Shown here: piece by piece, positions 1 through 7,206 of the stretch | Position numbering within the stretch: position 1 is the stretch's first letter | How the letters are laid out: the number at the start of each line of letters is the position of its first letter | Source: Streptomyces sp. Mut1 | GTDB lineage: Bacteria > Actinomycetota > Actinomycetes > Streptomycetales > Streptomycetaceae | NCBI RefSeq assembly: GCF_030719295.1 | Contig: NZ_CP120997.1 | Coordinates: 4,158,501-4,222,500 of the forward strand | Direction: 5' to 3' | DNA: 64,000 bases | The notes under the pieces: generated by a model | Databases searched by the model: none | The model's input: the letters and a program-made list of their open reading frames with translations, nothing else | Told to the model about the DNA's origin: nothing | Translations under genes and position numbers: made by a program

Positions 1-180
1 CGCGCGTATCTCGTGCCGGGGCGCCCTGCCGCGGCCCTGCGCCGGCTCGCGGTACCCCTTGCCCGTGGATGCCCCCATCGCGCCACCTCCCGGTGGATGC
101 GCGCCGCCCCGCTCCGGGAATCCCGGGACAGCCCCTGGGTTCTGACTACTCGTCGGCGCACACCGGAGTCAAGACGCGCG

Positions 181-209
181 AAAGCCCGGATCCAGGGGAT
201 CCGGGCTTT
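181..209 (-). terminator. Terminator of tRNA-Asp
   Basis: A perfect 13-bp inverted repeat (181-193 with 197-209, loop agg) begins eight bases beyond the 3' end of the minus-strand tRNA-Asp. Read on the minus strand the stem ends in a short T run (GGGCTTT), as expected for an intrinsic terminator. Confidence 0.8.
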
Positions 210-217
210 CGGCACTG

Positions 218-292
218 CGGTCCTGACGGGATTTGAACCCGCGGCCTCCACCTTGACAGGGTGGCGAGCACTCCTAACTGCTCCACAGGACC
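218..292 (-). tRNA. tRNA-Asp(GTC)
   Basis: The minus strand folds into a cloverleaf with acceptor GGTCCTG/CAGGACC, anticodon loop CTGTCAA (anticodon GTC) and T-arm GGGTTCAAATCCC. CCA is not encoded. The sequence is identical to the copies at 24544-24618 and 29438-29512, so the window carries three tRNA-Asp genes on the same strand. It lies just past the 3' end of hrpA. Confidence 0.95.
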
Positions 293-409
293 AGGTTTTC
301 GCGGCTGCCTTGCGGCCTGCTGCGAAGACAGACTGTACAGGAGGCCGGCGGGTGCGGTCGAACTCACTCCTGGTTGCCCGGCCGTCACCCGGACCCGCAC
401 CCGCCGTTC

Positions 410-3400
410 CTACGGCGCCGCCGCGTCGATCGCCTTGACGATCCGCTTGTCCGAGACGGGGAACGCGGTGCCCAGGGCGTGCGCGAAGTAGCTCACCCGC
501 AGCTCCTCGATCATCCAGCGGATGTCCAGCACCTCCTGCGGGACGGGCCTGCCCTTCGGCAGCTGCTCCAGCAGCCAGGCGTACTCGTCCTGCATCTCGT
601 GGACCTTCTCCATGCGCGTGGTGTCGCGCTGGGCGTTGGCCGGCATCTGCTGGAGCCTGCGGTCCTCGGCGACCAGGTAGCGCATCAGGTCGGGCAGCCT
701 GCGCAGCCCGGTCGCGGTGACGAAGCCGGGCGGCATCAGGCGCGCCAGGTGATCGCGTACGTCCGTGACGTTGTTGATCAGCACCAGGCTGTTGGTGGTC
801 TTCAGCCGGCGCTCGCACGCCTGCCAGGCCGCCAGGATCTGCTGCACCTGGCCGATCGTGCGGACGGTCAGGTCCACCAGGTCCGCGCGCACCTTGTCGT
901 ACAGCTTCCGGAACGACGCCTGGTCCCAGGCGGGGCCGCCGTACGCCGCGATCAGCCGGTCGGCGGCCGCCGTCGCGCAGTCGTCGAAGAGCGCCTGGAT
1001 GGAGCCGTGCGGGTTGCGGGACAGGGCCAGCTTCTGCTGGTTCGTCAGCTTGTCCGACGCGAACTTGGCCGGATTGACCGGGATGTTCAGCAGGATCAGC
1101 TTCCGGGTACCGCGCCACATCGCCTGCTGCTGCTCGGCCTCGGTGTCGAAGAGGCGTACGGCGACGGTCGCGCCCTGGTCGACCAGGGCCGGGTACGCCT
1201 TGACCGGCTGGCCGGCCCTCCGCGTTTCGAAGACCTTGTCCAGCGTGCCGATCGTCCAGTCCGTGAGGCCGGAGCGCTCGATGGACTCACCGGTCGGCCC
1301 GGCCGTCGCCGCGGCGGCCTTGGACAGCGCCTGGCGGGCCTTCGGACGCAGCTGTACGCGCAGCGCCTCCAGGTCCTTGTCCTCGGCGACCTTGCGGCGC
1401 CGCTCGTCGACGATCCGGAAGGTGATCTTGAGGTGGTCCGGGACCCGGCCCAGGTCGAAGTCGTCCGCCGTGACCGGGACCCCGACCATCCGCTGGAGCT
1501 CACGGGCGAGCGTCACCGGCAGCGGTTCCTGGAGCGGTACGGCCCGGTCGAGGAACTTGTCCGCGTAGTTCGGCGCGGGCACGTAGTGCCGGCGGATCGG
1601 CTTCGGCAGCGAGCGGATCAGCTCGGTGACGACCTCCTCGCGCAGGCCCGGGATCTGCCAGTCGAAGCCCTCGGACGTGACCTGGTTGAGCACCTGGAGC
1701 GGAATGTGGACGGTCACCCCGTCGGCGTCCGCGCCCGGCTCGAACTGGTAGGTCACCCGGAACTTGAGCTTCCCCTGCCGCCAGGAGTCCGGGTAGTCGT
1801 CCTTGGTGACGGCCCCGGCCTTCTCGTTGATGAGCATCGAGCGCTCGAAGTCGAGCGCGTCCGGCTCGTCCCGGCGCTTGTGCTTCCACCACGAGTCGAA
1901 GTGCGCACCGGAGACGACGTGCTCCGGGACGCGCTGGTCGTAGAAGTCGAACAGCGTTTCGTCGTCCACGAGGATGTCGCGGCGCCGGGCCCGGTGCTCC
2001 AGCTCCTCGACCTCGCCGAGCAGCTTGCGGTTGTCGTGGAAGAACTGGTGGTGCGTGCGCCAGTCGCCCTCGACCAGGGCGTTGCGGATGAAGAGGTCCC
2101 GCGAGGTCTCCTGGTCGATACGGCCGAAATTGATCTTGCGCTGGGCGACGATCGGTACGCCGTACAGCGTGACCCGCTCGTACGCCATCACCGCCGCCTG
2201 GTCCTTCTCCCAGTGCGGCTCGCTGTAGGTGCGCTTCAGCAGGTGCTGGGCCAGCGGCTCGATCCACTCCGGCTCGACCCGGGCGTTGACCCGCGCCCAC
2301 AGCCGGGACGTCTCGACCAGCTCGGCCGACATCACGAACCGCGGCTGCTTCTTGAACAGCGCCGAACCGGGGAAGATCGCGAACTTGGCGCTGCGCGCGC
2401 CCAGGTACTCGTTCTTCTCGGTGTCCTTCAGCCCGATGTGCGACAGCAGACCGGCGAGCAGCGAGGTGTGCACCGACTGCTCGGGAGCATCGTCCTCATT
2501 GATCTCGATCCCCATCTGCTTGGCGACCGTGCGCAGCTGCGCGTAGATGTCCTGCCATTCGCGGATGCGCAGGAAGTTCAGGTACTCCTGTTTGCACATC
2601 CGGCGGAAGCTGGAGGAGCCGCGCTCCTTCTGCTGCTCACGGATGTAGCGCCACAGATTCAGGAACGCCAGGAAGTCGGACGTCTCGTCCTTGAACCGGG
2701 CGTGCTGCTGATCGGCCTGCGTCTGCTTCTCGGAGGGCCGCTCGCGCGGGTCCTGGATGGAGAGCGCGGCGGCGATGACCATGACCTCGCGGACACAGCC
2801 GTTGCGGTCCGCCTCGATGACCATGCGGGCCAGACGCGGGTCCACCGGAAGCTGCGAGAGCTTGCGCCCCAGCGGGGTGAGCCGCTGCCCCTTCTTCCCC
2901 TCCCGGGGGGACTTCTCCTCCTGCTCCAGCGCGCCCAGCTCCTGGAGCAGCTGCACGCCGTCGCGGATGTTGCGGTGGTCCGGCGGGTCGATGAAGGGGA
3001 ACTTCTCGATGTCGCCGAGGCCGGCCGCGGTCATCTGGAGGATGACGGAGGCCAGGTTCGTCCGCAGGATCTCCGCGTCCGTGAACTCCGGGCGGGTCAG
3101 GAAGTCGTCCTCGGAGTACAGCCGGACGCAGATGCCGTCCGACGTACGGCCGCAGCGGCCCTTGCGCTGGTTGGCGCTGGCCTGCGAGATCCGTTCGATC
3201 GGCAGCCGCTGGACCTTGGTGCGGTGGCTGTAGCGGGAGATACGGGCGGTGCCCGGGTCGATCACGTACTTGATGCCGGGGACGGTCAGCGAGGTCTCGG
3301 CGACGTTGGTCGCCAGAACGATCCTGCGTCCCGTGTGGCGCTGGAACACCCGGTGCTGCTCGGCGTGCGACAGGCGCGCGTAGAGGGGGAGTACCTCGGT

Positions 3401-4354
3401 ATGTCTGAGGTTGCGTTTGCCGAGCGCGTCCGCCGTGTCGCGGATCTCGCGCTCGCCGGAGAGGAAGACCAGGACGTCGCCGGGCCCCTCGGACTGGAGC
3501 TCGTCCACGGCGTCGCAGATCGCGGTGATCTGGTCCCGGTCGGCGTCGTCCGTGTCTTCGGCGTCCCCCTCCAGCAGCGGCCGGTAGCGGACCTCCACCG
3601 GATACGTACGCCCGCTGACCTCGACGATCGGCGCGTCGCCGAAGTGGCGCGAGAAGCGCTCCGGGTCGATGGTCGCGGAGGTGACGACGACCTTCAGATC
3701 GGGGCGCTTGGGCAGCAGCCGGGCCAGATAGCCGAGCAGGAAGTCGATGTTCAGCGACCGCTCGTGGGCCTCGTCGATGATGATCGTGTCGTACGCCAGC
3801 AGCTCGCGGTCCGTCTGGATCTCCGCGAGCAGGATGCCGTCCGTCATCAGCTTGACGAAGGTCGAGTCCTGGTTCACCTGGTCGGTGAAGCGGACCTTCC
3901 AGCCGACCGTCTCGCCCAGCGGCGTGTCCAGCTCGTCGGCGATCCGCTCGGCCACCGTGCGCGCGGCGATCCTGCGCGGCTGGGTGTGCCCGATCATGCC
4001 GCGGACGCCACGGCCCAGCTCCATGCAGATCTTGGGGATCTGGGTGGTCTTGCCGGAGCCGGTCTCACCCGCGACGATCACGACCTGGTGGTCGCGTATC
4101 GCCTCCAGGATCTCGTCCTTCTTCTGGCTGACCGGGAGCTGTTCCGGGTACGAGATGCCGGGCATCCGCGCGGCCCGCTGAGTGAGCCGCCCGGCGGCCT
4201 TGCCGGCCTGGGCGGCGATCTCGTCCAGCACGGCCTGCTGGGCCTCGGGCTTGCGGATGCGGCGGGCGCCTTCGAGGCGGCGGCCGAGCCGGTGCGCGTC
4301 GCGGAGCGAGAGCCGCGCGAGCTGGGACTGGAGATCGGCGAAGGAAGTAGACAT
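410..4354 (-). CDS. hrpA: ATP-dependent RNA helicase HrpA (DEAH box)
   Basis: This 1314-residue protein matches the length of actinobacterial HrpA. The Walker A motif GETGSGKT is at about residues 96-103 and the DEAH box (IIIDEAHERS) at about 191-200. Helicase motifs SATID and QRKGRCGRTSDG follow, then the HA2/OB-fold and a long HrpA-specific C-terminal region (roughly 600-1314). HrpA is an SF2 helicase that unwinds RNA; in E. coli it acts on collided ribosomes and fimbrial mRNA. It is transcribed alone toward tRNA-Asp. The upstream region carries five tandem 23-bp repeats beginning about 50 bases before the ATG. Identification is firm; the physiological role in this organism is inferred. Confidence 0.95.
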   Translation of the reverse strand: MSTSFADLQSQLARLSLRDAHRLGRRLEGARRIRKPEAQQAVLDEIAAQAGKAAGRLTQRAARMPGISYPEQLPVSQKKDEILEAIRDHQVVIVAGETGSGKTTQIPKICMELGRGVRGMIGHTQPRRIAARTVAERIADELDTPLGETVGWKVRFTDQVNQDSTFVKLMTDGILLAEIQTDRELLAYDTIIIDEAHERSLNIDFLLGYLARLLPKRPDLKVVVTSATIDPERFSRHFGDAPIVEVSGRTYPVEVRYRPLLEGDAEDTDDADRDQITAICDAVDELQSEGPGDVLVFLSGEREIRDTADALGKRNLRHTEVLPLYARLSHAEQHRVFQRHTGRRIVLATNVAETSLTVPGIKYVIDPGTARISRYSHRTKVQRLPIERISQASANQRKGRCGRTSDGICVRLYSEDDFLTRPEFTDAEILRTNLASVILQMTAAGLGDIEKFPFIDPPDHRNIRDGVQLLQELGALEQEEKSPREGKKGQRLTPLGRKLSQLPVDPRLARMVIEADRNGCVREVMVIAAALSIQDPRERPSEKQTQADQQHARFKDETSDFLAFLNLWRYIREQQKERGSSSFRRMCKQEYLNFLRIREWQDIYAQLRTVAKQMGIEINEDDAPEQSVHTSLLAGLLSHIGLKDTEKNEYLGARSAKFAIFPGSALFKKQPRFVMSAELVETSRLWARVNARVEPEWIEPLAQHLLKRTYSEPHWEKDQAAVMAYERVTLYGVPIVAQRKINFGRIDQETSRDLFIRNALVEGDWRTHHQFFHDNRKLLGEVEELEHRARRRDILVDDETLFDFYDQRVPEHVVSGAHFDSWWKHKRRDEPDALDFERSMLINEKAGAVTKDDYPDSWRQGKLKFRVTYQFEPGADADGVTVHIPLQVLNQVTSEGFDWQIPGLREEVVTELIRSLPKPIRRHYVPAPNYADKFLDRAVPLQEPLPVTLARELQRMVGVPVTADDFDLGRVPDHLKITFRIVDERRRKVAEDKDLEALRVQLRPKARQALSKAAAATAGPTGESIERSGLTDWTIGTLDKVFETRRAGQPVKAYPALVDQGATVAVRLFDTEAEQQQAMWRGTRKLILLNIPVNPAKFASDKLTNQQKLALSRNPHGSIQALFDDCATAAADRLIAAYGGPAWDQASFRKLYDKVRADLVDLTVRTIGQVQQILAAWQACERRLKTTNSLVLINNVTDVRDHLARLMPPGFVTATGLRRLPDLMRYLVAEDRRLQQMPANAQRDTTRMEKVHEMQDEYAWLLEQLPKGRPVPQEVLDIRWMIEELRVSYFAHALGTAFPVSDKRIVKAIDAAAP

Positions 4355-4406
4355 ACGGGTCCCAGGATCTCACCCGGGCCCGAGGAACGGCGAACCTATT
4401 TCGAGC

Positions 4407-4521
4407 GGTCCTGGTCACGATGCTCGTACGTTCCTGGTCACGATGCTCCTACGTCCCCGGTGGCGGTGCACGTACGTTCCCGGGCGCGACGCCCGTACGC
4501 CCCCGGCGGGGGTGCCCGTAC
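4407..4521. repeat. Five tandem 23-bp degenerate repeats
   Basis: Five consecutive 23-bp units start at 4407, 4430, 4453, 4476 and 4499. Each ends in a TAC, usually cgtac, and carries a CCTGG/CCCGG core. The first two units are nearly identical and later ones drift toward higher GC. The array lies between the divergently oriented hrpA start (4354) and the secreted-protein gene (4617), so it may contain spaced regulatory sites or be a simple minisatellite. Confidence 0.8.
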
Positions 4522-4616
4522 GGGCGGGTTTCCGCATGGGCGCGGTGGGAAGCGGCGCGATGACAGGACGTACGATTCCGGGCAGTCGACCATTCCCTGC
4601 CGGAAGGCCCGTCCCC

Positions 4617-4976
4617 GTGTCCCGTTCGCAGTGGTGCTGCCTGGTGCCGGTGCTCGCGGTCGTGCTCGGGCTGTTCTGCGGACCGGCCGTGCGGGCGTCG
4701 GCGGCCGAGGCCCCCGCGCCCGCCTCCGTCGCCGCGTCCGCCGTGGACGGCGGGCAGGGGATTCCGGGCTGCGGCAAGGGCGGCAAGCGCGACGGCACCG
4801 AGCCGTCCACCCCCGCGCGGGCACGGGCCGCCCACGACCAGGCGCCCGGCCTCGCCGAGTGGGGCCTGCCCGCCACCCCTGGAACCGAGCCGGCCGAGGC
4901 GTACGCGCCGATGACGCCGCGCGGACCGGACGAGGCCGCGCCGGGCCCGGTGGAGCTCTCCGTCCTACGGGTGTAG
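4617..4976 (+). CDS. Small secreted protein, first gene of the DsbA-CcdA group
   Basis: A 119-residue protein of unknown function. The chosen GTG (4617) follows GGAAGG at 4602-4607 and opens directly into a signal peptide: basic SRSQW, a hydrophobic core (CCLVPVLAVVLGLF), then small residues RASAAE. An ATG at 4560 in the same frame is possible but would put about 19 extra residues before the signal. The mature part is rich in Ala, Pro and Gly and contains one Cys (about residue 45). It ends 57 bases before the DsbA-like gene on the same strand, which suggests an exported partner or substrate of that thiol system. No family was recognised. Confidence 0.65.
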   Translation: MSRSQWCCLVPVLAVVLGLFCGPAVRASAAEAPAPASVAASAVDGGQGIPGCGKGGKRDGTEPSTPARARAAHDQAPGLAEWGLPATPGTEPAEAYAPMTPRGPDEAAPGPVELSVLRV

Positions 4977-5033
4977 ACGGCGGCCGCCCCCGCCCGTCCA
5001 CTCTCCTCCCGTACCGCCATCCCGGAGTTCCGC

Positions 5034-5870
5034 ATGCCCACGCCCACGTCCAAGCCGTCCCCGAAGTCCCGCGAGAAGTCCCGCGAGAAGGCCCGGGAGC
5101 AGACCCCGGGGAAGGCGCGGGGCAAGGCCCGCGCCACGTCCCGCAAGCCGCTCCTCTACGGCGCCGGAGTCATCGCCGTGGCCGCCCTGCTCGGATACGT
5201 CTCCTACCGCGCCACCGCCCCCGAGCCCCGGAGCGCCGGCTCCTCCGTGGCCGCCGACGTCACGGCGGACCCGCAGGACGGCGTCTACCCCGAACTGGCG
5301 AAGCTCGCCCGCCGCGACTCCGGCGACAAGCTGGCCCTGGGCCGGGCCGACGCGCCCGTCGTCCTCATCGAGTACGCCGACTTCAAGTGCGGCTACTGCG
5401 CGAAGTTCGCCCGCGACACCGAACCGGCCCTCGTGAAGAAGTACGTCGACGAGGGCGTCCTGCGCATCGAGTGGCGCAACTTCCCGATCTTCGGCGCCGA
5501 GTCCGAGGCCGTCGCGCGGGCCTCCTGGGCGGCCGGGCAGCAGGGCCGCTTCTGGGAGTTCCACCGCGCCGCCTACGCGGAGGGCGTCAAGGAGAAGGGG
5601 TTCGGCAAGGACCGCCTGAAGGCGCTCGCACGCCAGGCGGGAGTGACCGACCTCGACCGCTTCGCCCGCGACACCGACGGCCCGGCGGCGGCCGCCGCGG
5701 TCGGCGAGGACCAGGAGCAGGGGTACTCGATCGGCGCGACCTCCACCCCGTCCTTCCTGATCAACGGCCGTCCGATCGCCGGTGCCCAGCCCATCGAGAC
5801 CTTCACCGAGGCCATCGAGCGCGCGGCGGCCGCGGCCGGGTCTTCCGGAACGAAGGGCTCCGCCAAGTGA
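5034..5870 (+). CDS. Membrane-anchored DsbA-family thiol-disulfide protein
   Basis: A 278-residue protein. A basic Lys/Arg-rich N-terminus (1-38) precedes one membrane segment (about 40-60), so the catalytic domain faces the cell exterior. The thioredoxin-fold domain carries the active site C-G-Y-C at residues 119-122, a helical insertion, and the cis-proline region TSTPSFLING near residue 240. This is the DsbA/thioredoxin_4 family (BdbD-like), which forms or isomerises disulfides in exported proteins. Its stop codon overlaps the start of the CcdA-like gene by four bases (GTGA), so the two are translationally coupled. The pairing implies that CcdA supplies reducing equivalents to this thioredoxin, or that both serve a secreted client. 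Confidence 0.88.
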   Translation: MPTPTSKPSPKSREKSREKAREQTPGKARGKARATSRKPLLYGAGVIAVAALLGYVSYRATAPEPRSAGSSVAADVTADPQDGVYPELAKLARRDSGDKLALGRADAPVVLIEYADFKCGYCAKFARDTEPALVKKYVDEGVLRIEWRNFPIFGAESEAVARASWAAGQQGRFWEFHRAAYAEGVKEKGFGKDRLKALARQAGVTDLDRFARDTDGPAAAAAVGEDQEQGYSIGATSTPSFLINGRPIAGAQPIETFTEAIERAAAAAGSSGTKGSAK

Positions 5871-6739
5871 CGGCCGATGTCGGCTACTTCGCCGCGTTCC
5901 TCGGCGGGCTGCTCGCCCTGCTCAGCCCGTGCAGCGCCCTGCTGCTCCCCGCGTTCTTCGCGTACTCCATCGACTCCGCGTCCCGGCTCCTCGCCCGCAC
6001 CGCCATCTTCTACGCGGGCCTGGCCACCACCCTGGTCCCGCTGGGGGCCGCGGGTTCGTACGCCGGGCGGCTGTTCTACCGGCACCGCGACGCCCTCGTC
6101 CTCGGCGCGGGCTGGCTGATCATCGCGCTCGGCGTGGCCCAGATCATCGGCCTGGGCTTCGCCTCGCGCCGGATCGCCGCCCTCAGCGGCCGCATCCGCC
6201 CCACGACCGCCCTGTCGGTCTACGCGCTCGGCGCGGTGTACGGCCTCGCCGGGTTCTGCGCGGGCCCGATCCTGGGCAGCGTGCTGACGGTGGCGGCGGT
6301 CAGCGGCAGCCCGGCGTACGGGGGACTGCTGCTCGCCGTCTACGCCCTGGGCATGGCGGTGCCCCTCTTCGTGCTCGCCCTGCTCTGGGAGCGGTTCGAG
6401 CTGGGCCGGCGCGCCTGGCTGCGGGGCCGGGTCCTGCGGCTCGGGCGCTTCGAGCTGCACACCACGACCCTGCTCTCCGGCCTCTTCTTCATCGCGCTCG
6501 GCGCGCTGTTCCTGGCGTACGACGGGACGACCGCGCTCCCGGGACTGCTGGACGTGGACCAGTCGTTCGCCGTCGAGCAGTGGGCCCAGGGCGTCGGCCG
6601 GCATGTGCCGGACGCGGTGCTGCTCGTCGCGGTGGCGGCGGTGGTGCTGCTGGTGCTCGCGGTACGGGCCGTGCGCCGGCGCCGCTCGGCGGACCAGGAC
6701 GATCCGCGGTCCGGCCGGGACTTCCCCGACAGGGCCTAG
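5867..6739 (+). CDS. ccdA: CcdA/DsbD-type transmembrane thiol reductant carrier
   Basis: A 290-residue polytopic membrane protein starting at a GTG embedded in the stop of the preceding gene. The two CcdA signature regions are visible: LLSPCSALLLPAFF near residues 18-31 and GFCAGPILGSVL near 128-139. Each supplies one Cys of the redox pair that passes electrons from cytoplasmic thioredoxin across the membrane. Several further hydrophobic helices follow, with a last segment near the C-terminus. The family usually serves cytochrome c maturation. Here no ccs genes are adjacent, so the DsbA-like neighbour is the likely acceptor. Confidence 0.88.
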   Translation: MTADVGYFAAFLGGLLALLSPCSALLLPAFFAYSIDSASRLLARTAIFYAGLATTLVPLGAAGSYAGRLFYRHRDALVLGAGWLIIALGVAQIIGLGFASRRIAALSGRIRPTTALSVYALGAVYGLAGFCAGPILGSVLTVAAVSGSPAYGGLLLAVYALGMAVPLFVLALLWERFELGRRAWLRGRVLRLGRFELHTTTLLSGLFFIALGALFLAYDGTTALPGLLDVDQSFAVEQWAQGVGRHVPDAVLLVAVAAVVLLVLAVRAVRRRRSADQDDPRSGRDFPDRA

Positions 6740-6762
6740 CGCCGCGGCCGGGAAACTAGAAT

Positions 6763-6778
6763 CAGCTGCGGACAGCTG
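6763..6778. promoter_or_regulatory. Paired CAGCTG element upstream of arsR
   Basis: CAGCTG-CGGA-CAGCTG lies 39 bases before the ArsR-family start codon. It is both a direct repeat of a 6-bp palindrome and an overall inverted repeat. Its size and position fit an ArsR/SmtB-type operator for autoregulation of the arsR-ATPase pair. This is an inference from position and symmetry only. Confidence 0.45.
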
Positions 6779-6816
6779 GTGGCCGATCGGTCGCCGTTGC
6801 GCGACGGGAGTGGACA

Positions 6817-7206
6817 GTGACGGCACGCACCGACGGGTTCGACCAGCTGCGGGAACCTTCGCAGGAGGTGCTGGAGCGGGCGGCCGAGGCGTTCGGACTG
6901 CTCGCGGCGCCTGCCCGGCTGCACATCATGTGGGTCCTGGCACAGGGCGAGAGCGATGTGACCCACCTTGCCGAGATCGTGGGCGGCAGCCTGCCCGCGG
7001 TGAGCCAGCACCTGTCGAAGCTGAAGCTCGCCGGTCTCGTCCGGGCCCGTCGGGAGGGCCGCCGCCAGGTGTACTTCGTCGACGCCGCCGAGCACGCGTA
7101 CGTGATGACCGTGGTCCAGGTGATGGTCGGACAGCTCTCCGAGCACGCCGCGCAGGCGACAGGGCCGGTCCGACTCGGGCGCGGTCTGCGCCGGGCCGGT
7201 GCCTGA
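6817..7206 (+). CDS. ArsR/SmtB-family metal-responsive repressor
   Basis: A 129-residue winged-helix protein starting at GTG. The family pattern is clear: LAAPARLHIMWVLAQGE (helices 1-2), VTHLAEIVGGSLPAVSQHLSKLKLAGLV (recognition helix-turn-helix), then the RREGRRQVYFV wing. The last helix starts DAAEHAY and contains acidic and His residues (D, E, H, later EH) where alpha-5 metal sites of SmtB/NmtR/KmtR-type sensors lie, but the exact ligand spacing does not match one sensor that I can name. It overlaps the ATPase gene by eight bases and probably represses it until metal binds. Confidence 0.9.
   Translation: MTARTDGFDQLREPSQEVLERAAEAFGLLAAPARLHIMWVLAQGESDVTHLAEIVGGSLPAVSQHLSKLKLAGLVRARREGRRQVYFVDAAEHAYVMTVVQVMVGQLSEHAAQATGPVRLGRGLRRAGA

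Noticed and set aside
1..217. Open frames at the window's left edge, including one starting at 13
   Set aside because: They run through the tRNA-Asp and its terminator and show no ribosome-binding site or domain. At most this is the tail of a gene outside the window.
374..6739. A 2121-codon plus-strand open frame
   Set aside because: Its first 5.5 kb is the antisense of hrpA and other genes, with Val/Leu/Arg/Asp-rich shadow composition. Only the last part (5867-6739) is the real ccdA gene.
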